Source: Promerops cafer
Taxonomy: Eukaryota; Chordata; Aves; Passeriformes; Nectariniidae
Assembly: GCA_013398275.1 (NCBI GenBank)
Contig: VZSE01002451.1
Location: 1,547,776-1,611,775 of the forward strand
DNA length: 64,000 bases
Reading direction: 5' to 3'
Shown: positions 34,261-47,357 of the stretch, piece after piece
How the letters are laid out: each line of letters begins with the position of its first letter
How positions within the stretch are numbered: position 1 is the stretch's first letter
Translations under genes and position numbers: made by a program
Notes under the pieces: model-generated
Told to the model about the DNA's origin: nothing
What the model saw: only the letters and a program-made list of their open reading frames with translations
Database searches by the model: none

Positions 34261-37200
34261 ACAGCAGGGGCTCCCCCTTTCCAGTGCGTGCTTCTGTTTG
34301 CAGGGTTCTCTTTCTCACACCCCACCTCCCTGCACCTTCCTCACCACACTGCTGGTGGACTGACACCTCACTTCTTTCACCTCTCCTTTCCAATGAATGT
34401 TGCCACTTTATTTTCCCTGCAGCAAGGCTTAGTGTTAAAATCCTCTGCAACTTTTCGTGGTGCTGTTGTCCCTATACCAAATCAGCCAAGTCTTCATCTG
34501 CCAGCCCAGAAGAATGATCAAGGAGCAGCTTACAGAATCCCTTTGCTTCCAGGGTTGGGAATCCTCAGGACTCCCTCTGAGCTTGATTTATCCTACCAGG
34601 ATTCAATTCTGGCCTTTAGCCACGTTCCCCCCTCTCTCCCAGTCCTGGCCAGTATCACAGTCTGGCCTCCCCAGGTCAATGCCGTGGATTTTCTGCATCC
34701 AGGTGCTCCTTTCTATTCCCCTGTGATAACACTGGTTGCTACAATGATAGTATTGGATTTCTCAACTCATGGGTGAAGCCCTGGAAAGAAATGACAATTT
34801 TAACAACTCCTGCTCACTGATGTTAAAGTGATGATTTCATTTTACCATCATTCAGACTTCTCTTAGGTCTTGGTATTTATCAAGCTAAAAAAACCCACTT
34901 TAATCATTCCTAATGAGGTGATAAATACCTAGATACACTGGTGATTGTTGATATGCTGTCCAATTTAATCTTTTTCTGATAGGAATAATTCCACGTCCCT
35001 AACAGAAACTTTGCCTGATTCTGGATCAGTAGCAAATGTTTGATTTTCTGTACTTTTGCTGGCTACATTCAACCAGCATTTAGCATTAAAATTATGACAT
35101 TTGAAACACAATTGAAGTTCTTTCTGGCCTTGAGTTTCATAACATAATCATTGAGTTCTGATTACAAGATCTGAGCAGAGATCTGAATTTTCACAAATCC
35201 TCTTCCTTCACAATGATGACCTAAGGCTCATCTGCAGCACAACCTCATGTAAAGAAGGTTAAAGAATGTCCCTGATCTCCACATCTCATAAGAGCTGGCA
35301 GGGTGCAAGTTTCTGATGCTTTGGGCTTCCTTGCAGAATATCCCCAGGGTGCTGAGCACTGCCCTGGAGGCTTTTCTGAGTGTAGCAGCTAAAGCCACCG
35401 TGGGTTACTCATTCCAAAGCCTCTGCATTCCCAGGATCCCCAGAATAACATCATGCATGAGGTGACTTGCACATCTATGTTTCATTAATAGATCAGGGAT
35501 TTAATAAGGGAAGACAGTCCAGCAATCAAGCTGTGGATTTGAGATTCTTCAGTTCCTGTCTTCCCTCCAATCAAGGTTTCTGTCAGGCAATGTGGGTTTC
35601 CCATGGCCTAACTCTTGGTGTCTAAAAGTTAAAGTTGTCATAGACTCTGAAAAAAACTTCCTCTGCCACTGATTCACCCTCTGGAGAAACCAGTTCTTTC
35701 TCATAACTCTGATGCTTAAATTCAATGGGATGAATCCCACCTTTGGGATCCAGTCTCCTATAAAACAGTAATTTTATCCTACTACCAGCACCCTGCACAG
35801 GATCTGGAGCTGAATGAAAAAGGTGGGTTTAGACATTTCTTTGTTGCAGACTTTCACTTCACCCAGGCTCTCATCTACAAATGAAATTAATTTTCAGAAC
35901 TAGACCTGGAGAAAGGACCATGCACTGTAAGCATTAATGCAAATATTCCTCTTCTGCCAGAGGAAAAACCTTTGCTGGCAAGAAAGGCCCTTTCTCCCCT
36001 GGGTGAGGGTAGTCTTGTCTCTGTCTGTGGAGACTGACACAGAGATTATTGCTTGAGATCCTGCTCTTTGTGCTGTGCACATCTGGGACAGGGATTAAAG
36101 CCACTGAGCTCATCTGACATATAAGAGACCACTAACACCTTGGAAAAGGGTAACAGACACCATCTGATGCTTTCCAGCCTTAAGGGTGAAAGTGAAGGTA
36201 ACCAGTTTATGGTTATTTAATAAACATGATTGTTAAACAGACAGATTTGTGAATTCTGTAGGACTCAATAGATATATACAAGTTTCCCGTATACAAAATG
36301 AAGCCTTTAAAAAGCTACAGTTTTACACCAGAAATGTTAAAATTGAAACAGATCCACCTTAATACACGATTTCCCTTGTGGATGTTGAAAATAGGTTTTG
36401 CTTTTAATATATTATTGTGAGACTTTGAAGGTGACTTCCAGAGTAGCTGTCCTAGATCATTTCTTCTACTTCCCTGATTTCTGAGAACTGAACCAGATGC
36501 CATTTTAAGGATTGTTAAGCAATAGCTGTAAATAGCAACTGACCAGACAAAAAAGCCCAAACTCTGGAAATACTAAAACCAGACAAGGCACAGGCCCTAA
36601 AAGATGTTAATGACTCAAAATCAGACCAGGAAACCCACTGACACCTGACTTCAAGAGCAGTGATCCTCTTCTGGGATAAGAATGCCCATCTCCAGCCTTC
36701 TCAACAGACAAATGCATGTGAAAATGACTGCTTGAGGATTAAAAGCTGGAAACCTCAGGGAAGCACCATATTTTTAAGTAATCCCAGGTATTTCTTTGTG
36801 TAGATTCAATCCCAGCAACTGACAACCTTAACTGGTGGATAAAAGCTAATGGACCTGAGTAGGCACCCAGCTGAAATAATAACCATCCCTTGAGTATCAA
36901 AAAGCAGGAGCACTGAGCACCTCCAACAAATGATTTACCTATAAAATTGGGATCCATGTAATTAGCGTGTTTTTCTCCCCCACAGACCCCCATCTCTAAA
37001 CACACTGGGCCCAATTCTGCTTTCACTTACTGACCCTGTCAAGCTCAGGGGATTTATTCAGGTGGAGGCATGAGGAGAATCGTACTTGCTGTGCTTGGCT
37101 TTAATTTTAAAATAAATGAATTTTCCAGAACAGTGACAGTATTGACCTTACATATTATCCAAATAGAAATTTTAATGAAACAAGTATAACACTGAGTATA

Positions 37201-39269
37201 GCCATAATAGATATGCAAATATTGGTCTTTTCTTAAAGGTCTCCCTATCTGGTCACATGGATTTTTCCTGCCTGTGTGGGGGTGAAGGCAGAGAGCATTT
37301 TTTAGAAGAAGAGAAGGGAAGGGTGCCTGCACAGCCATGGAGAATCAGGCCATCAATAAGATTTTCATTCTCATTTCATGAGAATTCTCCTTTGAACAAT
37401 GATCACAGGAGAGCTGTAAAATTTGCTCCCTTCTTAATTTCTTCTTGTTATGTGGCAGCATCCACCTTTGCTTTGCAGGCAAAAATCCTGTGCACATTGT
37501 ATTTTAATTGTGCTCAGCTAAACAAGGTAGAGGTGTAGGGAGCAATCCACATGGATGGTGGCTTATCCAATGTAGAAAAGCCAATTAGAAAAAGAAACAA
37601 AAGAAACTCATCTTGGTGTCTTCCAAGGTTCCCAGCCCCAGCAGCCCCAAACAGCATTTTGCTTACTTGAATGCTCAAAGACACTGGAAAGCGAACAGAA
37701 GGAGGGAACTTGGCCTGGATTCATGCATAAGAGTACAAAGGTTGGAAAATAGAAGGTTTGAAAAGCAATCAGAGTCACCAGCTGAGAGAAGCTTAAAATA
37801 ACAGCCTAAAATCAGGAGCTTCAAAATAAAAGTCAAATAAAAAAGATACGTTGAAAATAGCTAAAAAACCCATGATCTGAGATCAGATTTTCTGTGATTT
37901 CTGACATTAACTGAAATCAAATTACATGGCTACTATATCTGCCTAATATTTCATTGGACTATATTAACACAAGCCAGATGGTTAAAGGTATTTAGGTACC
38001 TAAAGGTATGAAGAGCTGCCCCAGGGATTTGTCTCTCTTCCCAGACATCCAGACCCCACTTATACCATTTCCATGCACTGTTCTGACACCATGGGGAGCA
38101 GCTGCATCACTCAGCAACTCTTAAAATCAGGACTTGTCAATGAGATTCCCCAAAAGCTGCCTTCCCCAGCTTTTACTTTCCACAAAAAAAAGAAAAAAAC
38201 GGTATACCTTCCCTGGTGGAACCTGTGAAGGATAAGATGCTCCTGAAAGCTTGCCTTTTAACAGCCTGAGTTCTCTTGAAAACCATCTTCTCTCATCATG
38301 CAAGTGGGGCACCTAAAATCTTTCTCTTCAAAAGATGGGTGTAGTAAAACTCTATTTCTACACGTTTGTATGTAGCAGGTGCAGTAAGTGAATCAGAGCA
38401 GTGACACTATCTGGTGATCACAAATTACAATTGTCATTTGCAAATGATCCTCGGGGTGCAGATCTGAACATTTTATAACTGTGGAATGATGCTTGAGTTT
38501 ACACAGGATTCCATGAGCAGGATGACTTCCTCATAGACTGAGCTCTTAAACCTTCTCAGAGCTTGTCTGACACTCAACAAAAGACAAGTAAATCAGGGTA
38601 AGCCCTGTGCCTGGGAGCAAGCTGTGGTTGGGTCCCGGGAGCCCTGTCTCCTCCGTTCCTTTCCCAGTTTCCAGGATTGTTGCCTGTGCTCTCCCTTAGG
38701 AGCAGGAGGATGAAAAGGGGGATGGCCCTGGCACTGCCCCTCAGGAGCTGAAAGCCTCCCCAAGAGTGGAGATGCCTCAGTCTGTCTTCTCTTGGGTTTT
38801 GTTCACTCCCTCTCTGCTCTCCCTCCTTTGTGGTCTGTTTGGCCCGAGGCACAGGTTTCCTCAGGGATGCTCCAGCCTAGACACTAATCCATGAATTCCA
38901 ACTCCTACCCAAATCCATGCCCTACAAAACCAATTAGTAATAACTGCATTTCCCCCAGATTCACTTCCAAATGCTCGTGCTCCCTCCATGCACCAAACTC
39001 CTCTTGCTGTTTGTTTCCTGGTGAACACTTTGCTCTCCGTGACTCTCCTGGTGATGTTGCTCCTTCCTCCTCTTTGGACATCTCCCAGGGCCCAGCTGGG
39101 CTCCTTTCTCTTTCCTCTGTCTCGTGGCTCCCTCGTGCTGTTCCACGTCCCCTCTGTGCTGACTCACACACCTGCCTTCCCAAGCTTACCCCACACACAT
39201 AAATCTCTCTGCACTTCATCCAGTGTCACCCCCCTGCCAGCTCAAGGGCAACTTGGACAGAACCGAGCA
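34261..39269. other. Unique non-coding sequence, no gene seen
   Basis: No gene or transposon is recognised. A 162-codon frame at 34288-34776 sits in C/T-rich DNA and overlaps two other frames, and its translation is rich in Ser, Pro and Leu without a domain. The remainder is A+T-rich. I infer non-coding DNA. Confidence 0.6.
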
Positions 39270-39360
39270 CTTTATTTCTTATATCCTCCACCCTCCCCCC
39301 TCCTGCTTTTCTCTATTATTTCTTAATTTCTCCTCCCTCCCTGCTCCCTCCCTTTCTCCC
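39270..39360 (+). repeat. Polypyrimidine-rich tract
   Basis: The plus strand is dominated by C and T, with repeated CTCCCTCC-like words, and ends in CTCCCAG at about 39355-39361. The end resembles a strong vertebrate splice acceptor, but I see no coding sequence downstream. It may be simple low complexity or the acceptor of an unannotated non-coding exon. Confidence 0.6.
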
Positions 39361-42300
39361 AGGCCAGCACTGTCAGCACTACCTTTGATTCTTCTGCCAC
39401 TTCCTTCTCACATACGAGCTAAAAAGATTTAATGAACTCTCTTCTCCATGATATTTGACCCTTTATTTCAGTCCAACCAACCCAGCTGGGGCAGTCCTGG
39501 CACCCCTGCCTCATGTCAAACAGAGCACATCCTCTGTCCTTTACAGATTCCAAAGAACAAGGTGCCTTTGTCTGTCCAAAATAGGAAACCCACAACAAAA
39601 GTTTTGTTTTATTTTTGAAATAGTGGGTTGGATGGAGCTATTTGCTATCTCCAGAAACACTTTCCTGAAATATGAGAGCCCATGTTGTTTGGAAGAAAAT
39701 GCAATGCTGGGAGGTGAGTTTTATTGGAAGAATTGCTCTTCATTCCTGCAAAATGAAGGTGATGATGCACTGAGACTCTTCCAGCTGTAGAGCTGGTCAG
39801 TGCAATTCCATGTATATTTGAATTTGTGTTTTAAAGGAATTTTTTGGTCGTGGCATTCTTGAATGGGAGAGGGGAAAGGAAATATTTAGGGTGCACCTGA
39901 GTCAAAAGAGGGGCTCCAGAACCACTCCTAGAAATGCCAGCATCAAAAAGGACCATGCTAGGCAGTCCCTCTAAGAGCAGGTATGCAGAATGACCTTTAT
40001 TCCTTGGAGCAGGGAGACACTGGGTCTCAAAAATGTAGGACAAAAAGGCAGATGGCACAGCTCCTCCTGTTTGGTCAATCAAACCTTTCATTTCCCTGGC
40101 TACTTTTACAAAACCTTGATCAGAAAGCATTTCATTCCAAGGTCAGAGAGAATGTTTTGAATTGGATTAAGTGACTTCCTGGTTTTTATTTCAGGGTGAA
40201 AAACGTGAGATCTACTTTGGTTTGATCTACACTAAATTTGTTTCCTCCAGATTTTGGTTAGGAAATTGAACAGCAACCATTAGGAGAAAGCTGATGTGTT
40301 TTGCTCCCATTCCTCACTAACAGTCATTTCAGTTGGGCCTTTTCATCTCAGTGGTATAAAAAAGACTTTTTTTCTCAGTTCTGTCTGGATCCCTTCCAAG
40401 TGTGTCTCATTTTTCAGTCTTTCTCTGAAAAATGAAAAAAGGATGCTCTGCAGAAAACTATTCCATAACCTCTCCTTTGAGTCCCTTCCCAACACAGTTC
40501 ACTGGATTCTCTGTGCTCTTTGTATTTCCCAGTAGGAGATGGCTTGGGTTTCATGTTCTCCTCAAGTGCCCTATGAATTCCTTCTTGTTCAGGGCATTGA
40601 GCTGAGTCCTGTGCAAAGTGCCCTGATCTGCATCCTAGAAAAGAGCCTGGCTTGGCCCTAACAGTTCCTGAAGAATTTTCCAAAATAAAGCAAGAACATA
40701 AAACATCTCTTGCATTTGCTCAGAAATTAAAACCCCTCACAGTCACAGTTCTGCACATCCCTACAAAGCTGCCAGAATTCCAGACCTAGGAGGTTTCCCA
40801 GTGTTTTTAATGGTTTTCAAAAGACAATTTCCCCATATCCAGGGGAAATCCTGTGAGCATTCCCACCAATGGTACGGGGCTGATGGGAATCCATTGCTCT
40901 GGAAGGCACAGTGTGCAAAAATCAGCTGTTAATACAACCAGATTTTAGTCTTTTTTGACTCTTGAGCAAAGCTTCCAGCCTCTCCAGAAGCACCAGCAAA
41001 GGAAGAAGCCGCTATTCCCACAAAAGAGAAAGAATTCCTGGTGGCCAGGGCAGGAGCAGAGCTGACAGCAGGCAAGCAAACCAAGCTGGGTGTTCCCCAG
41101 CCACAGCTACGCTCGTCCCCCGACCCTGCACGGGTCACAAAGCAGAAATGAAGATGTTTTGCACAGACAGGTGCAGGCACTGCTGGGATTAATCAAACCA
41201 TAATTAGGGACCTGTCGGCAGGCACTAAATATATGTTCTAGGGCCTCAACCCTCTTAGAAATCTGGGGATGAAAACTTGCCAGGCAGGAAATATAAAAAC
41301 AGTGAGTCTTTGGATGATGAATGCATACAAGAAAGGAAACTTTCACCAGACTATGATAATGACAAGTCTCTCTATTGCTTCCCATCTATAATTTTTTTCT
41401 TTCTATTTCTCTGAGTTTATTCAAGTATTTTAGTATCAATTGATGGCATGGTTTAACAGATAAATCCTACCCTCTCTTCAGTAAAACAGGCTCAGTTTCA
41501 GCTCCTACAGAGGAATACTGGTTTTAGTGTTTTACCCTGAGCCACCTGTGAGTCTGTGGAACAGTAGAAACGTTCCAAGAACAAAACATGTCTCCTCCTC
41601 CACTGCCCTCACCTGCCATAGGTGTTTGCACCCAGATGAAGGTAAAATACCTCAATCTGACAGTGGGCAGAGGGTAAAATGTGGCATTTTATAATCTACA
41701 CATGAATTAGTGCAAAGTCAAGGCTTGAGATATTGTACTTATTTCTATGGAAATGTAATATGGGACCTCCCTTCACAGAGCACTGCATCACCCTGGGGCT
41801 GAACTGCTCAGAACCCCACTGAGGAAACTCACGGGGTTTGGAGGAAGAAAGGCAAGTAAATCTTGCTCAGACTTGAGAAGTACCATAAGACAGGACCAGG
41901 GGAAGCCCACCAAATAAAAACAAGGTGATCTGAGGAGTCTTAGCCAGCTAATGCTGCCCTGTTCAAGATACAGCATCTGAGTGGCTGATGCCACCGTTTT
42001 ACAGCCAACCCTCTCACAGATTTTAAGTTTTCCCATGGATATTCTCCTTGCTCTGATCAATAAAACACATTTCTGTCTCTATATGAACCAGCTCCTTTAC
42101 ATTTTAAGACAATTCCTGTGGGCTGCTCTGAGGTACAGACACATCTCAGTCGCAGCAGCTCATGGATGAACTGTCAATAGCACAAAGGTGTAAGATGAGG
42201 AAAGTCAGTGCTTAACAAAGTGTCCAACCATTCAGCTTCTCAGATGTTTGCAGCAGGTGCTGAATTTACAGCATTTTATTTTCAGGATATTGGTTAAAAT

Positions 42301-44009
42301 ATTTTGAGGAAGAGAGAGTGTTGGGTGTCTGATTGAGCTCACTGTTATTAAATGCGAGGGGAAGTCATCTAATGTCTGTTTAATTGTAGCTGTCTTTGGT
42401 GAGTAATATTGATGATTAATCAATTGACCAAAGGGGACAAGCTGAGAGGGGGAATTGGACTGAATCAATGTGCAGGAGAGGATGGAAGTAAGATGGACTC
42501 TGAATCAATGGTGCTGCTACTTGCTCAGTTAGGCTGGAGATTGGGATGTGCCCCCTGCAAGAGCTCACGAGCGACGCAAAGGGGTTGCTTCACAACAAAG
42601 ACATTTCACTGCTTTTTATTTATATTGATTTCCCAGTGAAGTGTGTCTTGGCATTAGGGATTCCCACTGAGCAAGGAAGAAAGATCAGCTTCTTTCCTCA
42701 GAGGGTCAAGAAATCCTGAATGATGAATCTTGTCTTCTCAGAAAAAGAGACAGGAGCAGAGGTTTGGCTGTACATTGCCTACTAGAAAGAAAGAACTGAA
42801 AGTGTGTCATTAGAAGGGAGGGAAATATGAAAGTATCTGAAACTGAAAAGCTGTGATTAGGAGGGGCAATGTATAAAAAAAAAATTGAGCAAAAGACAGA
42901 TTGATGAGGTCAGTGCTGTCAAAGGGATTATTATATGAGACAGTGAAATTTGATTTTGTATTTATTCAGGTCTGCTGTACTTCAGATGGGTGCTTCAGAC
43001 ACCAAAATATCACAGGCATGAGAGCTTTCTTCTCAGCCTGCTCCCAGCTAAGCAGCCAACATTGAGCAGAGAAGAAGTGCTGGCCTCTGCTGGAAGGAAT
43101 TCCTGTGGCTCAGCTGGGTCAGAGTCCCCGAGGCAATGTTTGAAATCCTGTACCTACTGCCAAAGCAAGAGGGAAGGGTGCTCCTCTGGGCTGCATTGCA
43201 ATTCTGGAATATTGGGCAGCAACTCTATAGCTCCATGCCACTATAGCCACTCCATGGCTGTGGATTTGTTTCAAGACCTTCCCCTTTCTAACAGATGGAG
43301 AAATTGGATTAAATACAGAATTAATGGAAAAACTATGATGAGCCCAGGTATCCAAGCTCCTGTAAGAGTACCCAAACAGCCAAGCCAAGCAGCACCAGAT
43401 TGGAAAGAGCCTCAGCAATGCTGATAAATCATTCAGATAATGTTACAAATGAAGACACTGCTAACATTGAACTCTCCCTTGCTGCTTTCCTGTACTTGCT
43501 GTAAGCCTTGGCTGGTTTAAAGGAGGAAAAGCTACACTGCAGGTAAAACAGGCCTGTGAGTAACTGGGCTTCCCTGAGGAGCTGATTGGAATAAACAGAA
43601 TGGGCTTGGGACTTTTCCCAGACTCTCTTGCCAGGTGATTTTCAACCTCTGGATAATCCTGAAGTCTCACACGTAACTTAAATCTTGCAGAGTTTGTGTG
43701 TTCATGCCCTGTGGAATATTTCCCATGTGGAAATAGATCCTAAACTTCTCCCTTTCAGCTGCTCCTGAATGTCATTCCACAGCCACCTATCCTTCACACC
43801 AGAACAAATGAATATGGATATTGCTCTCCCTTTTTTGTTTCCCATCTGCATGAAACATATGCCATGTGCAGTGAATCCAAAAGATCAGAACAGGGTCTTT
43901 AGTCCACATGCTAAAATTCGTAATAAAATATGCATGACAAAACCTTGTAGAGGAAATCACATTTCAGCCCAGGAAAAGAGCCCTCCTTTTTAATGAGGGT
44001 TTAATTAAT
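39361..44009. other. Unique sequence, no gene seen
   Basis: No gene is visible and I recognise no CR1 copy. Frames of up to 144 codons (42990-43424) overlap opposite-strand frames and show no domain. The sequence is ordinary moderate-GC vertebrate DNA. I infer intergenic or intronic DNA. Confidence 0.6.
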
Positions 44010-44290
44010 GTCAGATGTGCTCAGTTGGTAACATTCTTGCCTCTGGTGTAGAAGGTCATGGTTTTGAGCCCTACATTAGGCCCTGGGCTCATAACCAATG
44101 CTGACACTGCAATGTTCTTCTGCCACACCGTTAGAGGTTCTGACCTTCAAATGAGGTGTTTAAACTGAGATTCCTGCTGCTACTCTCTGGTGGTTCTTCC
44201 AGCTGGAAGCTAAAGATGTCCTGGCACTTTTTAAGCAGCCCAGGGAATAGCCCTTGCATCCTAACTCACCCTTGCTTAATAAAGTAGGTT
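44010..44290 (+). mobile_element. Ancient tRNA-derived SINE with L2-type tail
   Basis: The head is tRNA-like. An A-box-type word TGCTCAGTTGG lies at 44018-44028 and a B-box-type word GGTTTTGAGCC at 44060-44070, the latter showing the expected CpG-decay change from GGTTCGA. The spacing suits an internal RNA polymerase III promoter. The body then reads GACCTTCAAATGAGGTG, TTTAAACTGAG and, further on, CTAAAGATGTCCTGGCACTT. These match the widespread vertebrate SINE tail (a GATGAGACGTTAAACCGAGG-type motif, then a TAAAGATCCCATGGCACTTT-type motif) that is shared with L2-clade LINEs. The copy is heavily diverged, so it predates recent avian radiations. The exact subfamily cannot be assigned by eye. 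The right edge is approximate. Confidence 0.82.
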
Positions 44291-46435
44291 ATTACATACA
44301 AAGCTGCAACTCTCAGCCATTACTGACAGTTGACAGCCCCCACTAATGAGCCTGTTGTGTTTATTTATGTGCTGACTCCACTCAGCACCCAGGGAAAGCT
44401 CCCTGCTTTGTCACAAAACAGTGAAGGACTTTGCTCTATGCTTGAAGAGGAGAAATATAGGGAAGACATTAAAATAACATTAAAAGGGATGATTTTCAAA
44501 AAGAGAATGGCCTGTGTGTTTTCCAAGAAAAATGGTACCACTCCGAAAAGGTGAATACTTTTGGCAAGGAGAGACAGAGGAGATAAGGGGAAGAAAATGT
44601 GAGGCTTGGGAAGTAGGTATCAGCTGTTTCAAGATTTCTTGCAAAGTTACATTAGACCAAGACTGACCTTCAGCAGAAATAGGGTTAAAAACCTCAGGAA
44701 ATTTATTCATGAAACAGCAGTTAGATTGGTGTCAATCTGTGTGATCCTGCTAATCAGCTGTCATCACAAAAGTCATCCTACGAACCCATCTGGAAATTAA
44801 GATCTTTATGACCTGTCCATTCCAACCATCACACATGATTTAGAACTGAATACCAGAACTGCATTTCCAGCTTTGCCAATCCTCCTCATGTCTGCCCTCC
44901 CCACCTCCTCCCACCACAAAAAATGTTCTGATTTCAGCTCCAGTGTGACTCTCTTACCTAAAGCAAGTCTATTACTGCAAAGTGTTAAAACAGAAAGAGA
45001 CAAAAAGCAGCAGCAAAGCCCAGAACTTCGCCTTGGTGTTCCCCCCGAGAACATTTGCTAAATATTTTTTAAAATATTAGATATCAAAGCTACTGATTAT
45101 TGAAACCAAATAGAGGCTTCCTGAGATGAACCTTACTGTTTGTGGTGCCCTGGTGTTCCTGAGCAGCAGGCACAGAGTGCTGCAGGACAGATAATCTTAC
45201 CAAAACACCTTTCAGCAAGACCAAACCTTTCCTATTTAGTCTAGCTTGACTTGGGAGGAAAGCAAAATGGTTACAAAATCAGCTCGAGTACACTGTGCCT
45301 CCCACAAAACAACTTGTTGGGAATAATCGAATATAGTGCAACAAGCCAAAGCTTTGATTATCTAGAATCTGGTTTATGTCTGGGTAAATAAAATACAATC
45401 AATCCACATACAGAAATTTAATTGGATTTTTTTCTAAGACATCCTGCCTCCTGCCTTTTGCTCACTCTGCCGGGCTACTGCCACTTGAGCAGAGAAAAAT
45501 TGAAATGATGCCATCTACCTTTATGAAATTACAGCTAAGATATTTACAGAGGCTCATGTCATGGAGATGGACTTCTTTTTATTCTTCAGTAAATCATTCC
45601 TGGTCTTCAGGTAACAATTTTAATGTTACAAAGGCCCAAAAGTAATTTATGACTCTGAAAACCAGAGAAATTTGAAAAGAACATATATTTTTAAAGCAGG
45701 TAAGCTATAATCCTACACATCCCAGATGAGCTCCCTGCCAGCCTCCCATGGGGATTCAGTCCCAAAGCCTTTGTATGGCTGTGTTATTCAGGACTCTGAG
45801 CAGTGATCACATTCTAATGCTGATAGCATCTGTATAATTCTAGGTTCAGTTTGTCTTGGTGCAGGAAAAACATTGCTCCCAACTGTATTTCCTGTGGTTT
45901 TATACACAATGTAGTGTTGTATCAGCTTCTAAAAAGGCACAAGGTTCAAGCACGGAACTTTACTGCATGAACAAGGAACTTAAATGTCAAATTAGAGAAG
46001 AAGAATTAATCCTTGACCATTTAAGCTACATGGGTGGAGTGCAAACGGCCTTACTGCTGTCAGAGAAACTGAAAAGCAGCTCCCTGGAGCCACAGTGCCC
46101 CTCTGAGCAAGACGTGAACCCGACAGCCTGGGGCAGGATTTGGCTCCTGCTGATGAGCTGCGGGCTGGCCAGCTGGCAAGGGCACCTCAGGGGGATGTAC
46201 CTCACTCACCTCATGTTTTAGGGCAGCAAGTCTAAATGAGCTGCCAAGGCTATTTAGTGAAGAGAGAATGGAGACCTCCCCAAAGCTCTTCAGGGTCTTA
46301 AAATGAATGGGGTGAATTGCTCTGTGTAGCTGCCTGGTTCCATGCACTAACTCCCAAGGGAATCCAAAGGTGGAAAGAGATCTTAATGACAAGTCTGAAG
46401 ACAGCACATCCTGGTCCCATGCTACAGAGAAGGTT
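44291..46435. other. Unique sequence, no gene seen
   Basis: No further repeat or gene is visible between the SINE and the next CR1 copy. A 121-codon frame at 45856-46221 overlaps an opposite-strand frame and resembles nothing I know. I infer non-coding DNA. Confidence 0.6.
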
Positions 46436-46560
46436 GGCCAGGTTGGATGGGGCTTGGAGCAGCCTGGTTTAGTGCAAGGTGTCCCTGCTCATGGCAGGGG
46501 GGTGGAACTAGGTTATCTTTAATTCCCTGCCAACCCAACCCATGCTGTGATTCCATTATA
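46436..46560 (+). mobile_element. CR1 LINE 3' end, plus strand
   Basis: This is a very clear CR1 3' terminus in sense orientation. It begins GGCCAGGTTGGATGGGGCTT, continues through AGCAGCCTGGTTTAGTG and GGTGTCCCTGCTCATGGCAG, then GGAACTAGGTTATCTTTAA and CCAACCCAACCCATG, and closes in TGTGATTCCATTATA, a decayed form of the terminal octamer repeat (ATTCTATG type). It is 5'-truncated, leaving only the untranslated tail. Of the six fragments it is the best preserved, so it is probably the youngest. Confidence 0.95.
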
Positions 46561-47324
46561 AGGCAGGAAATCTTCAGTAGAAAATGTTGCCTTTTCCTCG
46601 TGCTCTTTCCTGCAGAATGAACTCAATGCAGAAATGAAAATGCAGTGCAGGAAACTCCAGGGTTCTCAGCTTTGGACACCTGCCCCTTTCAGCAGTGCCT
46701 CTCGGACTGATGGAATCACTGCGGGCTCACAGATCTACTTTCATCCTTACAATGGAGTCTCTTTTAAGCAATGGCACATCCTGCTAAACTCCAGCCAGGG
46801 CTTCCCATGGCTTTTTTTTTCCTTTAGACCTGGTAACTACAGCAACAGGAACCCAAACAAGTCTGTTCCCTGCATGAGGTGGCTTTGTTGGGTGTTCCTT
46901 ACAGCTGGAATTCAGCTGTGATCAAATGTGCAGGTGCAGCTCTGCTGAGGAGGTGCAACACACACCCAGCAGGACCTAATCAAGCTGCAAGGTAACCTGA
47001 AGAGATCAGAGCAGTGGGAGCTGTAGGCAACGCAGACAGATCCCAGAGCACAGAACAGGGAGGAAATCAGTCACTGTGGCACTAAATGAAGATTAGAAAT
47101 AGGAGTTTCTTCATCAAAGTGTGTAACGTTAATCCTTTCTAGTGTGTTCTTTTATGGAAATGTGCTCTGGCTTTCAATGAGAGCAGCTGCTGTGCTTGAA
47201 AGAAGGGCCATGGGGAAGGGCAAAGGGCCATTTCTTTGGTGAAAATGTATAAATGGTTCAAGACTCTCTGCCTTGGTGGCTTTTTCTGAAGGCCACTGTC
47301 CTCGTCCTGCTGTCATGGCTCACT

Positions 47325-47357
47325 GGCACTGCCTGCAGCAGTGAGCAGGGCAGTGCC
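47325..47357. repeat. GC-rich imperfect hairpin
   Basis: GGCACTGCCTGC (47325-47336) pairs with GCAGGGCAGTGCC (47345-47357) with one bulged G and an 8-nt loop (AGCAGTGA). The predicted stem is strong but far shorter than a microRNA precursor, so an RNA gene is not claimed. Confidence 0.6.

Noticed and set aside
34288..34776. 162-codon open frame on the plus strand
   Set aside because: It lies in C/T-rich DNA, overlaps two other frames, and is rich in Ser/Pro/Leu in a way that composition explains.
44010..44085. Possible functional tRNA gene
   Set aside because: The A and B boxes are present but decayed, and the sequence continues into a SINE body and tail, so this is a SINE head and not a cellular tRNA gene.
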